This document shows positions 16,929 through 25,584 of a stretch of 64,000 bases of DNA, in pieces. Within the stretch, counting starts at the first letter, position 1, and the number at the start of each line of letters is the position of its first letter. The DNA is from Mucilaginibacter sp. OK268 (GTDB taxonomy: Bacteria; Bacteroidota; Bacteroidia; Sphingobacteriales; Sphingobacteriaceae). The notes beneath the pieces are model-generated. The model did not search any database. It was not told the origin of the DNA and saw only the letters and a list, made by a program, of their open reading frames with translations. Position numbers and translations under genes: made by a program. The stretch spans positions 62,001 to 126,000 of the forward strand of contig NZ_FNJV01000004.1 of NCBI RefSeq assembly GCF_900103125.1. Reading direction: 5' to 3'.

Positions 16929-17618
16929 GTGTTAGAATTTGATGGGCTTTCTACTTTTTTGGATCGACCAAATGATGTTGGGTTGTATTCGAGCATTTGC
17001 GAAAGGAATCTTTTGTTAGCAAGAAAATTTTATAATGATACTATTCTGATAAGGCATCAATATTACACTGGTGACTTTCCCATACCAGAACAGCAAAGAG
17101 AGTATTTTGACTATTTTGAACTCATTACAACTGCCCTGATCTTTGCTTATAGTTCAATTGAAGCTTTTATAAATAATTTTATTCCGGACGATTACACCTA
17201 CACCAAGCCAAATGGCACCAAAGTGATGGATAAAAATCATATTGAGCGCTATTTTTCATTAACCGATAAGCTGAAAAATATTTTCACGGATATATATCGT
17301 ACGCCAGACCCGGAGTTGGAAACCTGGTGGCAAACCTTAACTGACCTACAAGAATTGAGAGATCAGACCATTCATACCAAGCAACATTATTCGCAAACTC
17401 GGTATTCTAAACTGCTTAGCCGGGAAATTTTTGATACCATACAAATCTATAAGATTATTATTTCCTACTATGGTAAATACATTTTGGGAAAAGATAAAAA
17501 CCTTATTAACGACTTTCCTTATAATTTTGGTTTCGACCAGGTATATCCGGCCCTTATGACAGACCGCACTTATAAAGACATCTACAACAGTCTTCACAAC
17601 CCGTCGAAGCCCTTGTAG
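16929..17618 (+). CDS. HEPN-like protein
   Basis: The frame starts at a GTG (16929); no in-frame ATG is available near it. The 229 residues are mainly helical. The segment LQELRDQTIHTKQHYS carries an R-x4-H motif (RDQTIH) like that of HEPN RNases, preceded by a long helix with FAYSSIEAFINNF, which resembles the MAE_18760/RiboL-PSP group of HEPN proteins. HEPN proteins of this type occur in defence and toxin-antitoxin systems and cut RNA. The gene lies 24 nt after the uncharacterised gene at 16242 and 34 nt before a nuclease-like gene. Assignment rests on the motif and context. Confidence 0.6.
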   Translation: MLEFDGLSTFLDRPNDVGLYSSICERNLLLARKFYNDTILIRHQYYTGDFPIPEQQREYFDYFELITTALIFAYSSIEAFINNFIPDDYTYTKPNGTKVMDKNHIERYFSLTDKLKNIFTDIYRTPDPELETWWQTLTDLQELRDQTIHTKQHYSQTRYSKLLSREIFDTIQIYKIIISYYGKYILGKDKNLINDFPYNFGFDQVYPALMTDRTYKDIYNSLHNPSKPL

Positions 17619-17652
17619 ATAGATTCGTGTTTCTGACTTGAAAAGTATATTT

Positions 17653-18843
17653 ATGACTAGAAAAAACTCCCTTACTGAGCTTTACGACCAGTTAAAAAAG
17701 TTCCATTTGTCCGACGGACTGTATGTGATTGGTGCCGTGAATGCGGCATTGAAATATGGCACCCTTAAACCGGACAGAAAGAATATTCCGGACTGGATAT
17801 GGGGTTGGTTACAGGCCAGGGGAAGAAGTGAGCAGGATAGGCGATCATTATCTATTTCGCTCTCCAGGATGGCACGTTTCCTGCTTCTTTCTTCTGCAAA
17901 TGATTATAAAGGGATCTTTCTTGATTTAAACAATCCAGCGGTTCATAAAGCTTACAATCAGGTGGTAAATTTGGAAGAACTGGATGAGTCTTTAGGGGAA
18001 GATACACTAAGCAAGTTTTCCCTGTATTTCAACAGAATAGGACAAATTCAATTTCCGTTACAGGCCAGTAAAAAGACTATAATTGGCAGAGGTTTCTTGT
18101 TGTTCCATAAGCTGGTTCTTGCTACTCCAACAGATTATGATTTTGATAAGAAGTTTAAAGAGTATTTTGGACTGACCCTTATTGAGTTCATGTCAACCGG
18201 CTTTGCCATGTGGATTTTGACAAACGGCACGCTGGACTACGAAATAAAAAATGAAATAAAAGAACTGAAACATGTCATAACACTGGAAACGCAACGGATA
18301 TTCCTGTCATTGTCTTGCGGGACACCACAGCGTTATCGGGAATTTGTACGGGGAGCAGATTGGAAAACCCCTCACAAGCTTAAAGATATGTATGCGCTTG
18401 AACCCTTAACAATTATGCCCGCTGTCAAGGTAGAAAAATCGTCAAAATTGTCTTCCACAACTTATGTGGTGCCTCAAGCTAAATATTTACTCGACAGGGC
18501 AAGTTCGGGTATATTCTATCTGTTAGGGGATAAAGAAAAGGAATTGGCCGAAAGTGAAGGTAAAAAAGGTAAAAATCCCTTTAGAAATGCTTTTGGAATG
18601 GTGTATCGTGCCTATGTGGGTGAGCATTTGTCGATACCTGGCAGGCATGAGTTCATTGATCTTGACAACGACTTTGTACAAACCGACGGAAAACTACCGG
18701 ACTTTGCAATTGTACAAGAAGATATATGCATCTTATTTGAGGTAAAAACCTCCTTGCTTAATATTGATGCCCGGACATATTTTGAAAAACAAACAATGGA
18801 AAAGGAAGTGAAAGCCGGCAATATCCAAAAGGCAATCAATTAA
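17653..18843 (+). CDS. PD-(D/E)xK nuclease-like protein, first part of a probably split gene
   Basis: From the ATG at 17653 (MTRKNSLTELYDQL) the product has 396 residues; a TTG at 17638 is in frame upstream. The N-terminal 300 residues are not recognised. Near the C-terminus LPDFAIV...CILFEVKTSLL shows the PD...ExK arrangement of restriction-endonuclease-fold nucleases. The frame stops at 18841-18843 just after IQKAIN, in the middle of what looks like the nuclease fold, and the next frame (18843-19235) reads on as if it were its continuation. One missing base near AATCAATTAATG would join them as KAI-QLMDFKQ. It may be a decayed gene, a programmed frameshift or two coupled genes (TAATG). Confidence 0.6.
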   Translation: MTRKNSLTELYDQLKKFHLSDGLYVIGAVNAALKYGTLKPDRKNIPDWIWGWLQARGRSEQDRRSLSISLSRMARFLLLSSANDYKGIFLDLNNPAVHKAYNQVVNLEELDESLGEDTLSKFSLYFNRIGQIQFPLQASKKTIIGRGFLLFHKLVLATPTDYDFDKKFKEYFGLTLIEFMSTGFAMWILTNGTLDYEIKNEIKELKHVITLETQRIFLSLSCGTPQRYREFVRGADWKTPHKLKDMYALEPLTIMPAVKVEKSSKLSSTTYVVPQAKYLLDRASSGIFYLLGDKEKELAESEGKKGKNPFRNAFGMVYRAYVGEHLSIPGRHEFIDLDNDFVQTDGKLPDFAIVQEDICILFEVKTSLLNIDARTYFEKQTMEKEVKAGNIQKAIN

Positions 18844-19235
18844 TGGATTTTAAGCAGAAAATACTATCGGGGCAAATCAATGATGCCAGATTTTCAAAAA
18901 TCACCGCAGTGGTCGGTGTTATTGTTGGTTACGAAGATATTTTTTCTATTAATTCAACCCTGTTACCAATGCTCGACAAGCTCAATGGTTCGGTTGTAGA
19001 CGACCTGCAATTTGCTTCAATATCGGACATTGAAGCTATAGGCAGTGCTATTGATCAGAAATTAAACATCATCGAACTGCTACAAAAAAAGGTTGCAAGT
19101 CCTGCCGAACGACAATGGTCGATAGCTACCCTATTCCATAAAGATATGGATCATAGAAATTCGGTATTGGATCAAGCCTTTGATGAATTTATTATAAAAA
19201 TGGGCGTCCCTGGTTTTGCAGGGAAATCAGTTTAA
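18843..19235 (+). CDS. Continuation of the nuclease-like protein in another frame
   Basis: The product has 130 residues from the ATG at 18843, which overlaps the upstream TAA. The sequence (SKITAVVGVIVGYEDIFSIN) looks like the C-terminal part of a larger nuclease rather than an independent domain, and it begins exactly where the upstream protein ends prematurely. If the genes are intact as written, TAATG coupling would make two subunits; if not, a one-base indel split one gene of about 520 codons. Confidence 0.55.
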   Translation: MDFKQKILSGQINDARFSKITAVVGVIVGYEDIFSINSTLLPMLDKLNGSVVDDLQFASISDIEAIGSAIDQKLNIIELLQKKVASPAERQWSIATLFHKDMDHRNSVLDQAFDEFIIKMGVPGFAGKSV

Positions 19236-19239
19236 AAAC

Positions 19240-19953
19240 TTAGCCAAACCGTTTCCCATTCATCCAAGGCTTTAGAGCGGCATAAAAATCTGCGTTAATC
19301 TCTCTATACTCGCTTATCGGATCAGCGGTAAAATCATATCTGGCCCATCGAAGAAAATAATTTTCCAATATCTGATACAATTGGGAATCGATTTTTCTTA
19401 ACTGCTGTAGTTCATTATTGTAGTTGAATGTTGAGTTCGGATCACATTTGAACGCGAAACATTTACCAATAAAGTTTCTGATAGCCGAAAGATTATATAA
19501 AGCGCCCTGTTTATAATATCTGGCAATCTGGCTGAGGAAACCATGCTCTGTTTTAAATTCGTGATAATCCAGCAGAAACATACTCCTGTCAAAACCCATT
19601 TCCAGATAGAGCGGTAACATCAGCGTATGAGCAATGCTGTTGGTAATATGTTCAGCTAACGGAAGATCAAAAAGTTGCTTTAGGATATTGCTCTGCCACA
19701 TTGTATTCTTGAAATTTCCGCCGATGTATGCTTCGTGATAGTCAATATATGCGTGTAACAACTCGTGGGTGAACATATCTGCTGAATAAACGCCAATAGG
19801 AATATAAAATGTGATCGAGTTTCCTATCGTATATACTGAATGCTCGCCGTTATAGGACGGTTCAAAACTAAGTTCAAATTTGGACTGGACTTTTTTGAAA
19901 ATATCCTCGTTTCTATGATCAATAAGCCTGTTATGGTCAATTATGCTATCCAT
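19240..19953 (-). CDS. HExxH putative zinc metallopeptidase
   Basis: The product has 237 residues. DMFTHELLHAYIDYHE contains an HExxH zinc-binding motif (H63, E64, H67), with further His and Glu residues downstream that could be the third ligand. No signal peptide or membrane span is seen, so it would act in the cytoplasm. It converges with the nuclease-like gene (4-nt gap) and is the only cytoplasmic protease candidate in the block. No family is recognised. Proteases are common effectors in anti-phage systems, but this assignment is inference from the motif and surroundings. Confidence 0.6.
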   Translation of the reverse strand: MDSIIDHNRLIDHRNEDIFKKVQSKFELSFEPSYNGEHSVYTIGNSITFYIPIGVYSADMFTHELLHAYIDYHEAYIGGNFKNTMWQSNILKQLFDLPLAEHITNSIAHTLMLPLYLEMGFDRSMFLLDYHEFKTEHGFLSQIARYYKQGALYNLSAIRNFIGKCFAFKCDPNSTFNYNNELQQLRKIDSQLYQILENYFLRWARYDFTADPISEYREINADFYAALKPWMNGKRFG

Positions 19954-20014
19954 ATTATAATATCTTAGATGAAAGTAAGTAATACTTCTTACTTATAGGT
20001 ATATAAGTTGGTAA

Positions 20015-21337
20015 CTATAAACGATGCCTAATATGAGTAATCGTGAAATCCACACTGTACCCTTTTGTTTGGTTTGTCCATAAGTCTTTTTTTACAGATA
20101 GTTTAGCCAAAGTATTGTTGCTCACGGTATTTTTTGCTTTAATTATCGCTTCCTTGATTTTTCCCGGTAAATGCTCCCCAAATACATTTTGATAAAGCAT
20201 CTCCGAACATTGTAGTAATTGCATCAGGGATAATGAGTTGTCGACAGTTCCATTATACACCTTTAGCCCGAGATGGAGTTCTGTTGCTACTAATTGTTCA
20301 CCAAGCACCATATAGGTTATGGTATCCGAAAATATGGGGTCATCAGTTAATTTAAAAGGAAAGGAAATTGCACAAAATTCCTCGTCCATAATATTTCTGT
20401 AGTCAGGCGTTTCTATTCCCCTTGAAACTAGTAAATCTTTAACTTGATAGGGTGACCATCCAAGCCCCTCGTTTACCGTGTGAGGGTTTTGCTCTGCATC
20501 TTGCAGGGTTTTAACTAACGTTATGGCCTCACCGACTTCTTCACGGGTTTGAAGATTCTTGCTAAAAACCATTCTTTTCCATCGCTCCATTCCTTCAAGA
20601 TCGCCATGAAACCGGAGCATAGCTTTAAACATGGCGTACTTGTAAACACCAGGCAGTCGGAACTGCCTCTTTAAAGCCACGAAAGCTGTTTCGTAATGGG
20701 TAAACATGGCTATTCCATATAACAAAGGCACGAACATCAACGATAAGAACAGCGGCATAACAAACTGTATTAAGGTCGACCTGTTGAGATAGTCGGTATA
20801 ATGATAGAACAAATGGACAATGACAGCGGCTAAGGAGATCAGGCCCAAGAAAATAAACACGCCGTTCATCAGTTTATGTACCTGCCTGTGCTCTGGTTTT
20901 CTTTCGCTGAAAGCTAGCATTCCACCTATGAATACAGCGATAGGAACCATCAAGATTTCAATCCACCAGTTAAATGTATACAGGCCGAAAATGTATTCAA
21001 AAATGACCGAAAAAGCCACCAGGGGACGTACTACCTGCTTCACAAACTTTTTAAAGCTATTGATCTTAGTGGCATTATACATCAATGGCAAGGCAACGAA
21101 CAGGAACCACATTACGGTATCTTTAACCAGCGAGGCATCCCACACCTTACCTTTGTAAAGTATCCAAACGCATAGAAAAAGATAAGTCAACGCAATCAGA
21201 TAAACGTAAATAAATTGTTTACAGAATAACGCTTTTATCAAATCGGTAATAGATGACCGATTTTTTCCGGAGAAAAGAAGGATTATTAAAAGTAAGGTTC
21301 CCCATATTATATAGGCGATCTCCCGTGTATTGAACAT
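20015..21337 (-). CDS. Multi-pass membrane protein of unknown function
   Basis: The product has 440 residues. The first 225 residues contain about seven hydrophobic segments (for example IAYIIWGTLLLIILLF, FIYVYLIALTYLFLCVW, IQFVMPLFLSLMFVPLLY); the remaining 215 residues are soluble and presumably cytoplasmic, without a recognised domain. It lies 61 nt upstream of the metallopeptidase gene on the same strand and may be cotranscribed with it. A membrane protein with a large cytoplasmic part next to a putative protease would fit an abortive-infection pair, which is speculative. Confidence 0.6.
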   Translation of the reverse strand: MFNTREIAYIIWGTLLLIILLFSGKNRSSITDLIKALFCKQFIYVYLIALTYLFLCVWILYKGKVWDASLVKDTVMWFLFVALPLMYNATKINSFKKFVKQVVRPLVAFSVIFEYIFGLYTFNWWIEILMVPIAVFIGGMLAFSERKPEHRQVHKLMNGVFIFLGLISLAAVIVHLFYHYTDYLNRSTLIQFVMPLFLSLMFVPLLYGIAMFTHYETAFVALKRQFRLPGVYKYAMFKAMLRFHGDLEGMERWKRMVFSKNLQTREEVGEAITLVKTLQDAEQNPHTVNEGLGWSPYQVKDLLVSRGIETPDYRNIMDEEFCAISFPFKLTDDPIFSDTITYMVLGEQLVATELHLGLKVYNGTVDNSLSLMQLLQCSEMLYQNVFGEHLPGKIKEAIIKAKNTVSNNTLAKLSVKKDLWTNQTKGYSVDFTITHIRHRL

Positions 21338-21707
21338 AAATGCAGTTTTACTTATTCATCAAAGATAAGTAAACCACCCACTGTTTAAACTAAAAATTTT
21401 AGCAAAAAGTTATAAATTAGATTATTAATAATTGGTAACGAAAGATCCGTTTTGATATTACCTCAACTCTCTTTTAGAAACATATTATTTTCGCAAGTAT
21501 AAATACATGATATAGGTCTCGATGGTTAAGTATAATACTAATTAATTTACTCCGACTCGGATAAACTCGGAGTAATTTCCCACTCACCTCACTCAATTTT
21601 GTACTGAAGCAACGCATCTGAAATAATTGGTGCTTATAGTTAAGCTCATGTCAACACAGATGTTATCAATCGCTATTAAAAAATTGGATTAACAAAATTG
21701 AAAAGCT
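21338..21707. other. Intergenic region with inverted repeat before the Xis-like gene
   Basis: No gene is supported. A perfect 9-bp inverted repeat TTACTCCGA/TCGGAGTAA (21547-21555 and 21567-21575) contains two direct ACTCGGA words. The stretch separates divergent genes and probably carries the promoter and operator of the mobilisation module. Confidence 0.45.
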
Positions 21708-21998
21708 ATGGCAGCAGAAATTATCACCAAGGAGGATTTACAAGAGTTCGGAGAAAAACTGTTAAACCAGATGAAGGCATTAATAGGTGCTGGCTCGACA
21801 GATGAACCAAGGAAGTTTATCAAGAGCTACCAAGTCAAGAATCTATTGAAAATCTCCAACAACACCCTGCAAACATTACGGGATAATGGTACAATCCCAT
21901 TCACCAAGATCGGAGGTATTCTCTATTATAATTACGAGGATATCATGAAAGTCTTAAAGGGAGAAGTCAAGAGCAAACGAATCAGCTTTAGTAAATAA
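21708..21998 (+). CDS. Helix-turn-helix excisionase-like protein
   Basis: The product has 96 residues. The C-terminal half (YQVKNLLKISNNTLQTLRDN, then GTIPFTKIGGILYYNYEDIM) is an HTH_17/MerR-like winged helix as in excisionases and in the regulators that precede Bacteroidota mobilisation genes; the N-terminal 35 residues are a helical leader. It lies about 100 bp upstream of mobC, with the oriT-like hairpin between. It may assist excision of the island or control the mob genes. Confidence 0.75.
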   Translation: MAAEIITKEDLQEFGEKLLNQMKALIGAGSTDEPRKFIKSYQVKNLLKISNNTLQTLRDNGTIPFTKIGGILYYNYEDIMKVLKGEVKSKRISFSK

Positions 21999-22015
21999 AA
22001 CTGTCTTTACCATAT

Positions 22016-22056
22016 GGAGCAAGCCATGTTTTCGCTACGCTTAAACGGCTTGCTCC
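22016..22056. promoter_or_regulatory. Candidate origin of transfer (oriT) hairpin
   Basis: A perfect 10-bp inverted repeat GGAGCAAGCC/GGCTTGCTCC (22016-22025 and 22047-22056) lies directly upstream of mobC and the relaxase, the usual place of oriT in small mobilisable elements. The nic site probably lies in the following bases up to about 22090. Assigned from position and structure only. Confidence 0.55.
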
Positions 22057-22101
22057 TTCGGAGACAAGAGCGATTTTGCACTTCGTTTAAAATCAAAGAT
22101 C

Positions 22102-22482
22102 ATGGGAAGACCACTGGTAAATGAAGAAGACAAAAGGGTTGTACAGGTCAATATCCGGTTAACTACCAGCGAGAACGAACGAGTATTAACCTATGCCGAA
22201 GCCTCGGCGATGACACCCGCCAATTGGATACGGCAGAAGATTTTTACAGGAAAATTCCCGCAGGTCAAAGTATCGCCGGTCACTGCCGCGATGTACCGTG
22301 AACTGCATCAGATCGGTGTCAATCTCAACCAGGTGACCAGGCAGATGAACGCGGGCAAACAGCCCAATTTCGTTGGAGTTATCGCAGAACTGGCCAAACA
22401 GCAAAGGGACATACTTAAATTATTGATCCATGACAGCAGACCAGGTGAAAGGCAAAGGATTCAGGGGAGCACTGAATTATAA
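22102..22482 (+). CDS. mobC: MobC-like relaxosome accessory protein
   Basis: The product has 126 residues. An N-terminal ribbon-helix-helix-like part (VVQVNIRLTTSENERVLTYA) is followed by the MobC motif region (MYRELHQIGVNLNQVTRQMN), typical of the protein that helps a relaxase to open oriT. Its 3' end overlaps the start of the relaxase gene by 53 nt, a typical arrangement that couples translation. The adjacent oriT-like hairpin supports the call. Confidence 0.85.
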   Translation: MGRPLVNEEDKRVVQVNIRLTTSENERVLTYAEASAMTPANWIRQKIFTGKFPQVKVSPVTAAMYRELHQIGVNLNQVTRQMNAGKQPNFVGVIAELAKQQRDILKLLIHDSRPGERQRIQGSTEL

Positions 22483-23641
22483 CCTGGAGAAAGTAAGCCA
22501 GGGTAAAGCGGAAATACTGGACACTTCTTTTACTGGAGTAAACGAAAAGTCCATTATGGAAGAAGTGAGGATGGTCAGGATGCTGCGTCCCAATCTGGCC
22601 AAATATTTTTATCATACCTCCCTGAACTTTCCGCCGGATGAAAATCTGGGCAATGAACAAATGAACATTATTGCAAATGAATATTTGAACAATATGGGCT
22701 TTGACCGGAACCAGTATATGATCTTCCGGCATTATGATGCTGAGCACCCACATCTGCACCTGCTGGTTAACCGTATCGGCTATGACGGCAGTTTGGTATC
22801 CGATAGCAAAGACTATCAGCGCAGTGAAGCCATTTTAAGGAAGCTCGAAAAGCAATACGATTTAACAGAGGTCATTTCCAGTAAACAGGCACAGGAAAGA
22901 GCGATGACCAAGAACGAACTGGAAATGATGAAACGCACCGACGCTCCCTCTACTAAAATGAAATTACAGGTCTTGCTCAAAGAAGTGCTGAGTAAGCAAC
23001 CAGCCACAGAACAGTTCATCAGCCAACTGGAAGCAAAAGGCATCGATGTACGATTCAACCAGGCCAGTACCGGCTTCGTGAGTGGTATTTCTTATGGTTT
23101 TGAAGGCATGCAGTTCAAGGGACAACATTTAGGTAATGCTTACAAATGGTCATCGGTAAAAAACAGTATCAGTTATGAACAAGAAAGAGATCGCGCAGCA
23201 GTTCACCAGGCAAACCTTAGAACAGCAGCCGGGCAAAGTGCAACCGGAGCCGATACCGATGGAAGAACCATCAAGATTGCACAAAGACATAGAAGAGGCC
23301 AGAAAACTGCTGATGGAGATCCGCTTACTGAATCTCAAGGCCCAGGACGACTACAGGAACGGATCAGCAAAGCGGATAACAGACACAAATTATCAGCTAC
23401 AGCAACTGGAAACACTGGCAACGGGAATCGCCTTTCAGATCAAAATGACGGTGGTCAGTACGGAACAAATAAGACAAGACAACAACAGGATCGGCAGCAG
23501 GTGGCTGATCAGGGTGTACCTGATCGCGGTTTTATCAGCGATCTGCTCGGCACTGACCACTCTAATAGTGATATGGCTGATCCGGCACTAACACCAAACC
23601 GGCGCAGGAAGCGAAAAAAGAAACGCGGGTTATCCATGTAA
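22430..23641 (+). CDS. MobA/VirD2-family relaxase
   Basis: The product has 403 residues. The N-terminal 200 residues form the relaxase domain: a candidate catalytic Tyr in ALNYNLEK near residue 18, and HYDAEHPHLHLLVNRI, the histidine-rich metal site. It would nick at oriT and stay bound to the transferred strand. The last 150 residues are Gln/Arg/Asp-rich, ending in a basic tail (NRRRKRKKKRGLSM), and are encoded in overlap with a membrane-protein frame at 23175-23591. No coupling protein or secretion genes are seen, so transfer would rely on a helper element. Confidence 0.85.
   Translation: MTADQVKGKGFRGALNYNLEKVSQGKAEILDTSFTGVNEKSIMEEVRMVRMLRPNLAKYFYHTSLNFPPDENLGNEQMNIIANEYLNNMGFDRNQYMIFRHYDAEHPHLHLLVNRIGYDGSLVSDSKDYQRSEAILRKLEKQYDLTEVISSKQAQERAMTKNELEMMKRTDAPSTKMKLQVLLKEVLSKQPATEQFISQLEAKGIDVRFNQASTGFVSGISYGFEGMQFKGQHLGNAYKWSSVKNSISYEQERDRAAVHQANLRTAAGQSATGADTDGRTIKIAQRHRRGQKTADGDPLTESQGPGRLQERISKADNRHKLSATATGNTGNGNRLSDQNDGGQYGTNKTRQQQDRQQVADQGVPDRGFISDLLGTDHSNSDMADPALTPNRRRKRKKKRGLSM
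23175..23591 (+). CDS. Membrane protein encoded inside the relaxase gene
   Basis: The product has 138 residues in another frame of the relaxase 3' part. It has a helical, Gln/Glu-rich N-terminal two thirds (LHKDIEEARKLLMEIRLL) and one C-terminal membrane span (WLIRVYLIAVLSAICSALTTLIVIW split over positions 109-133). This is a realistic protein, while the relaxase frame in the same bases reads as low-complexity Gln/Arg/Asp sequence. Small membrane proteins follow relaxases in several Bacteroidota mobilisation modules. It probably assists mobilisation at the membrane. Both frames appear to be used. Confidence 0.6.
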   Translation: MNKKEIAQQFTRQTLEQQPGKVQPEPIPMEEPSRLHKDIEEARKLLMEIRLLNLKAQDDYRNGSAKRITDTNYQLQQLETLATGIAFQIKMTVVSTEQIRQDNNRIGSRWLIRVYLIAVLSAICSALTTLIVIWLIRH

Positions 23642-23765
23642 TGGCTATTGCTGTAAATGAATAAAACTGCAATTGTAGAATTATAGAAATCTATAAATGT
23701 AGAAATACAGAGATTTATAGCAATGTTCTTGTTTAGTCTTGAATAATCATTGCAGTTTGGGGGCA

Positions 23766-23891
23766 TTGTCCGGGCCTAGTGAAACTCAGCAAGATAAAAT
23801 CATCGAAGAAATCAATAAAAATCGGGATACACAGTGTAAATCAAAGGCCGGAGTTGCTATCTTCAATGATTGGCGGCTCGATCAAAAGTAA
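23766..23891 (+). CDS. Possible small protein with TTG start
   Basis: A 41-codon frame (LSGPSETQQDKIIEEINKNR, then DTQCKSKAGVAIFNDWRLDQK) has a natural composition and a predicted helix. It may be a short gene with a TTG start or a remnant of a larger one. Nothing homologous is recognised. It lies between the relaxase and the convergent HNH pseudogene. Confidence 0.25.
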   Translation: MSGPSETQQDKIIEEINKNRDTQCKSKAGVAIFNDWRLDQK

Positions 23892-23914
23892 AATCCAAAT
23901 TACACAGTATGAAA

Positions 23915-24708
23915 CTACACGTCCCAATGCGACCCCTTGAATTCCATAAAATTGCAGGCGAAATCAACATCCTTGAATTCCTTGATTAGCTTTATTCCCC
24001 TATACATATCTTTCAAATGATCCTGGGCGTGCTTGATGTAGGTATGATAATTCAGGTGCCAATTTCTGTGTGTAGGTATTAAAAAGCCATGGCCGAATAG
24101 GTTAAACATGTAAAATTCATAATCGGAAATGTTTTGCAGTTGCGGTTGGGAGAAGTTAAGCCTTGGAGCTATAAATTCATCTTCTGAGTAAAATAATACA
24201 GGCAATTTCGGGACCAGGTAGAAAATAGGATAATCTCCCAGTCCATAGCGAGCGTATTCCCGGATAAAATTATACCGCTCATCCATTCCGGCCCCAACCT
24301 GGCGATGGTATTCTTCCAGAAAAATTTTAAATAACCCTCTCTTAAATTGTTCGGCTATCATTGCCTGGAAACCTGGTTTGATAGAGTAAAGCTGCTTAAA
24401 AGAGAATGTTTTATTGGTCGTATTTAATTTGAAAATACCGATTTAAATCGCGCATAGTAATTTGATTTACGTTGGGGGTTGCTAAACACCATGTTTCGGG
24501 TTAACTCAAATGCTTCCCGTAAAACTACCTCTATAGCTACTCTTTGATAACCGGGACTACCAAAATAATGATTGCATGTATCACAGACATCTGCGCAGAT
24601 AAACTTCCCTCCTAGGGCTTGCGGGATAGTGTGGGCTTTTTTAATAAATGTGATAGCCGATACGGCTGAATTTAGCTGACACCACAAACAAGTGTTGTTT
24701 TCTTCCAT
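23915..24708 (-). pseudogene. HNH endonuclease gene split by a frameshift
   Basis: The first frame (24424-24708) encodes 94 residues with C-x2-C (CLWC), AHTIPQALGG and C-x2-C-N (CDTCN), an HNH-type zinc site. It stops right after RFKSVFSN. Inserting one T in the TATTTTC run there continues as FFKLNTTNKTFSFKQLYSIK and joins without a break to the second frame (23915-24361, 148 residues, MIAEQFKRGLFKIFLEEY). So an HNH protein of about 260 residues has been split by one base. It starts directly after the stop of the putAbiC-like gene and was cotranscribed with it. Sequencing error in the T run cannot be excluded. Confidence 0.65.
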
Positions 24709-25434
24709 TTACTGATTATGATCGTCGGCTGATGCAAAAAACTCGGTTTTGCCTTTATATGCTACCAAAGCCTGTATTTTTTCCGTGATGGTATCTTTTT
24801 GGTGCGGGTAGAGTTCGAAGGCTTCAGAGAGGGAACTCAGCGGTATTTTAAGTTTACCGGCATAATAAGAATCGAGTTTAAGCTGAAACAGGTAGCGTGT
24901 TTCCTCATTCAAATTGGAAAGTTGTATCCTTTTTTCAATAAGATTAAAGGTGTCAATGATTACGGCAAGCTGCCCGGCTTCATACCAGACCTTAAAGGAA
25001 TGTCCCTGTGTATTCCCGAACTGCTCGATATTATAATCATAGCGGAACCCGCGGGCAAAATCATTCAGGGCTTCGAGGCCCGTGTATTTTTCAACTACAG
25101 TTCCTCGCGTCTGCTTAATATAAAACCGATCCAGTTCACTGTCCATTTGATTGATCAGTAAAAATATAATATCGCTTTCATTTTTTAAACGCTGTTCGGT
25201 GTTTGATTCTGTCTGCCGTGTCAAGGTGATATATAGCAGATAACTGGTAAATATAGTCAAAACCGGGGCGGTAATTCCTCCAATGGTGCTTCCGATGTTC
25301 GCAGTTTGCTGCGTGGAAAAATCAAAAAAAGGGATCACTGCCGGAGATAAGGCAAGTATCAGGGTACAAAATGAGATTAACGTTAGTACAGACAGAATAA
25401 CCAGCAGTGATTTACTATCATGATTTTTTAGCAT
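24709..25434 (-). CDS. putAbiC-like phage abortive-infection membrane protein
   Basis: The product has 241 residues with two N-terminal membrane spans (about residues 8-30 and 45-70), the second within IGSTIGGITAPVLTIFTSYL, the characteristic segment of the putative phage abortive infection (putAbiC) family. The rest is helical and cytoplasmic. The next gene on the strand, the broken HNH nuclease, starts immediately after the stop (no gap), so the two form an operon and probably a two-gene defence unit, now likely inactive if the HNH frameshift is real. Confidence 0.7.
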   Translation of the reverse strand: MLKNHDSKSLLVILSVLTLISFCTLILALSPAVIPFFDFSTQQTANIGSTIGGITAPVLTIFTSYLLYITLTRQTESNTEQRLKNESDIIFLLINQMDSELDRFYIKQTRGTVVEKYTGLEALNDFARGFRYDYNIEQFGNTQGHSFKVWYEAGQLAVIIDTFNLIEKRIQLSNLNEETRYLFQLKLDSYYAGKLKIPLSSLSEAFELYPHQKDTITEKIQALVAYKGKTEFFASADDHNQ

Positions 25435-25584
25435 AAATGATCAGATTTCAGATATCATAAAATAAGAAGCAAATAAATAAGAATTCATAAGCTATGCTTT
25501 ATGTTTTAGTATATAAAGGTATCGCATTTCTTGTATCTTAGCTTACCTTGTTACTCAAATAAATAACTTTGATTACAAGCAAAG

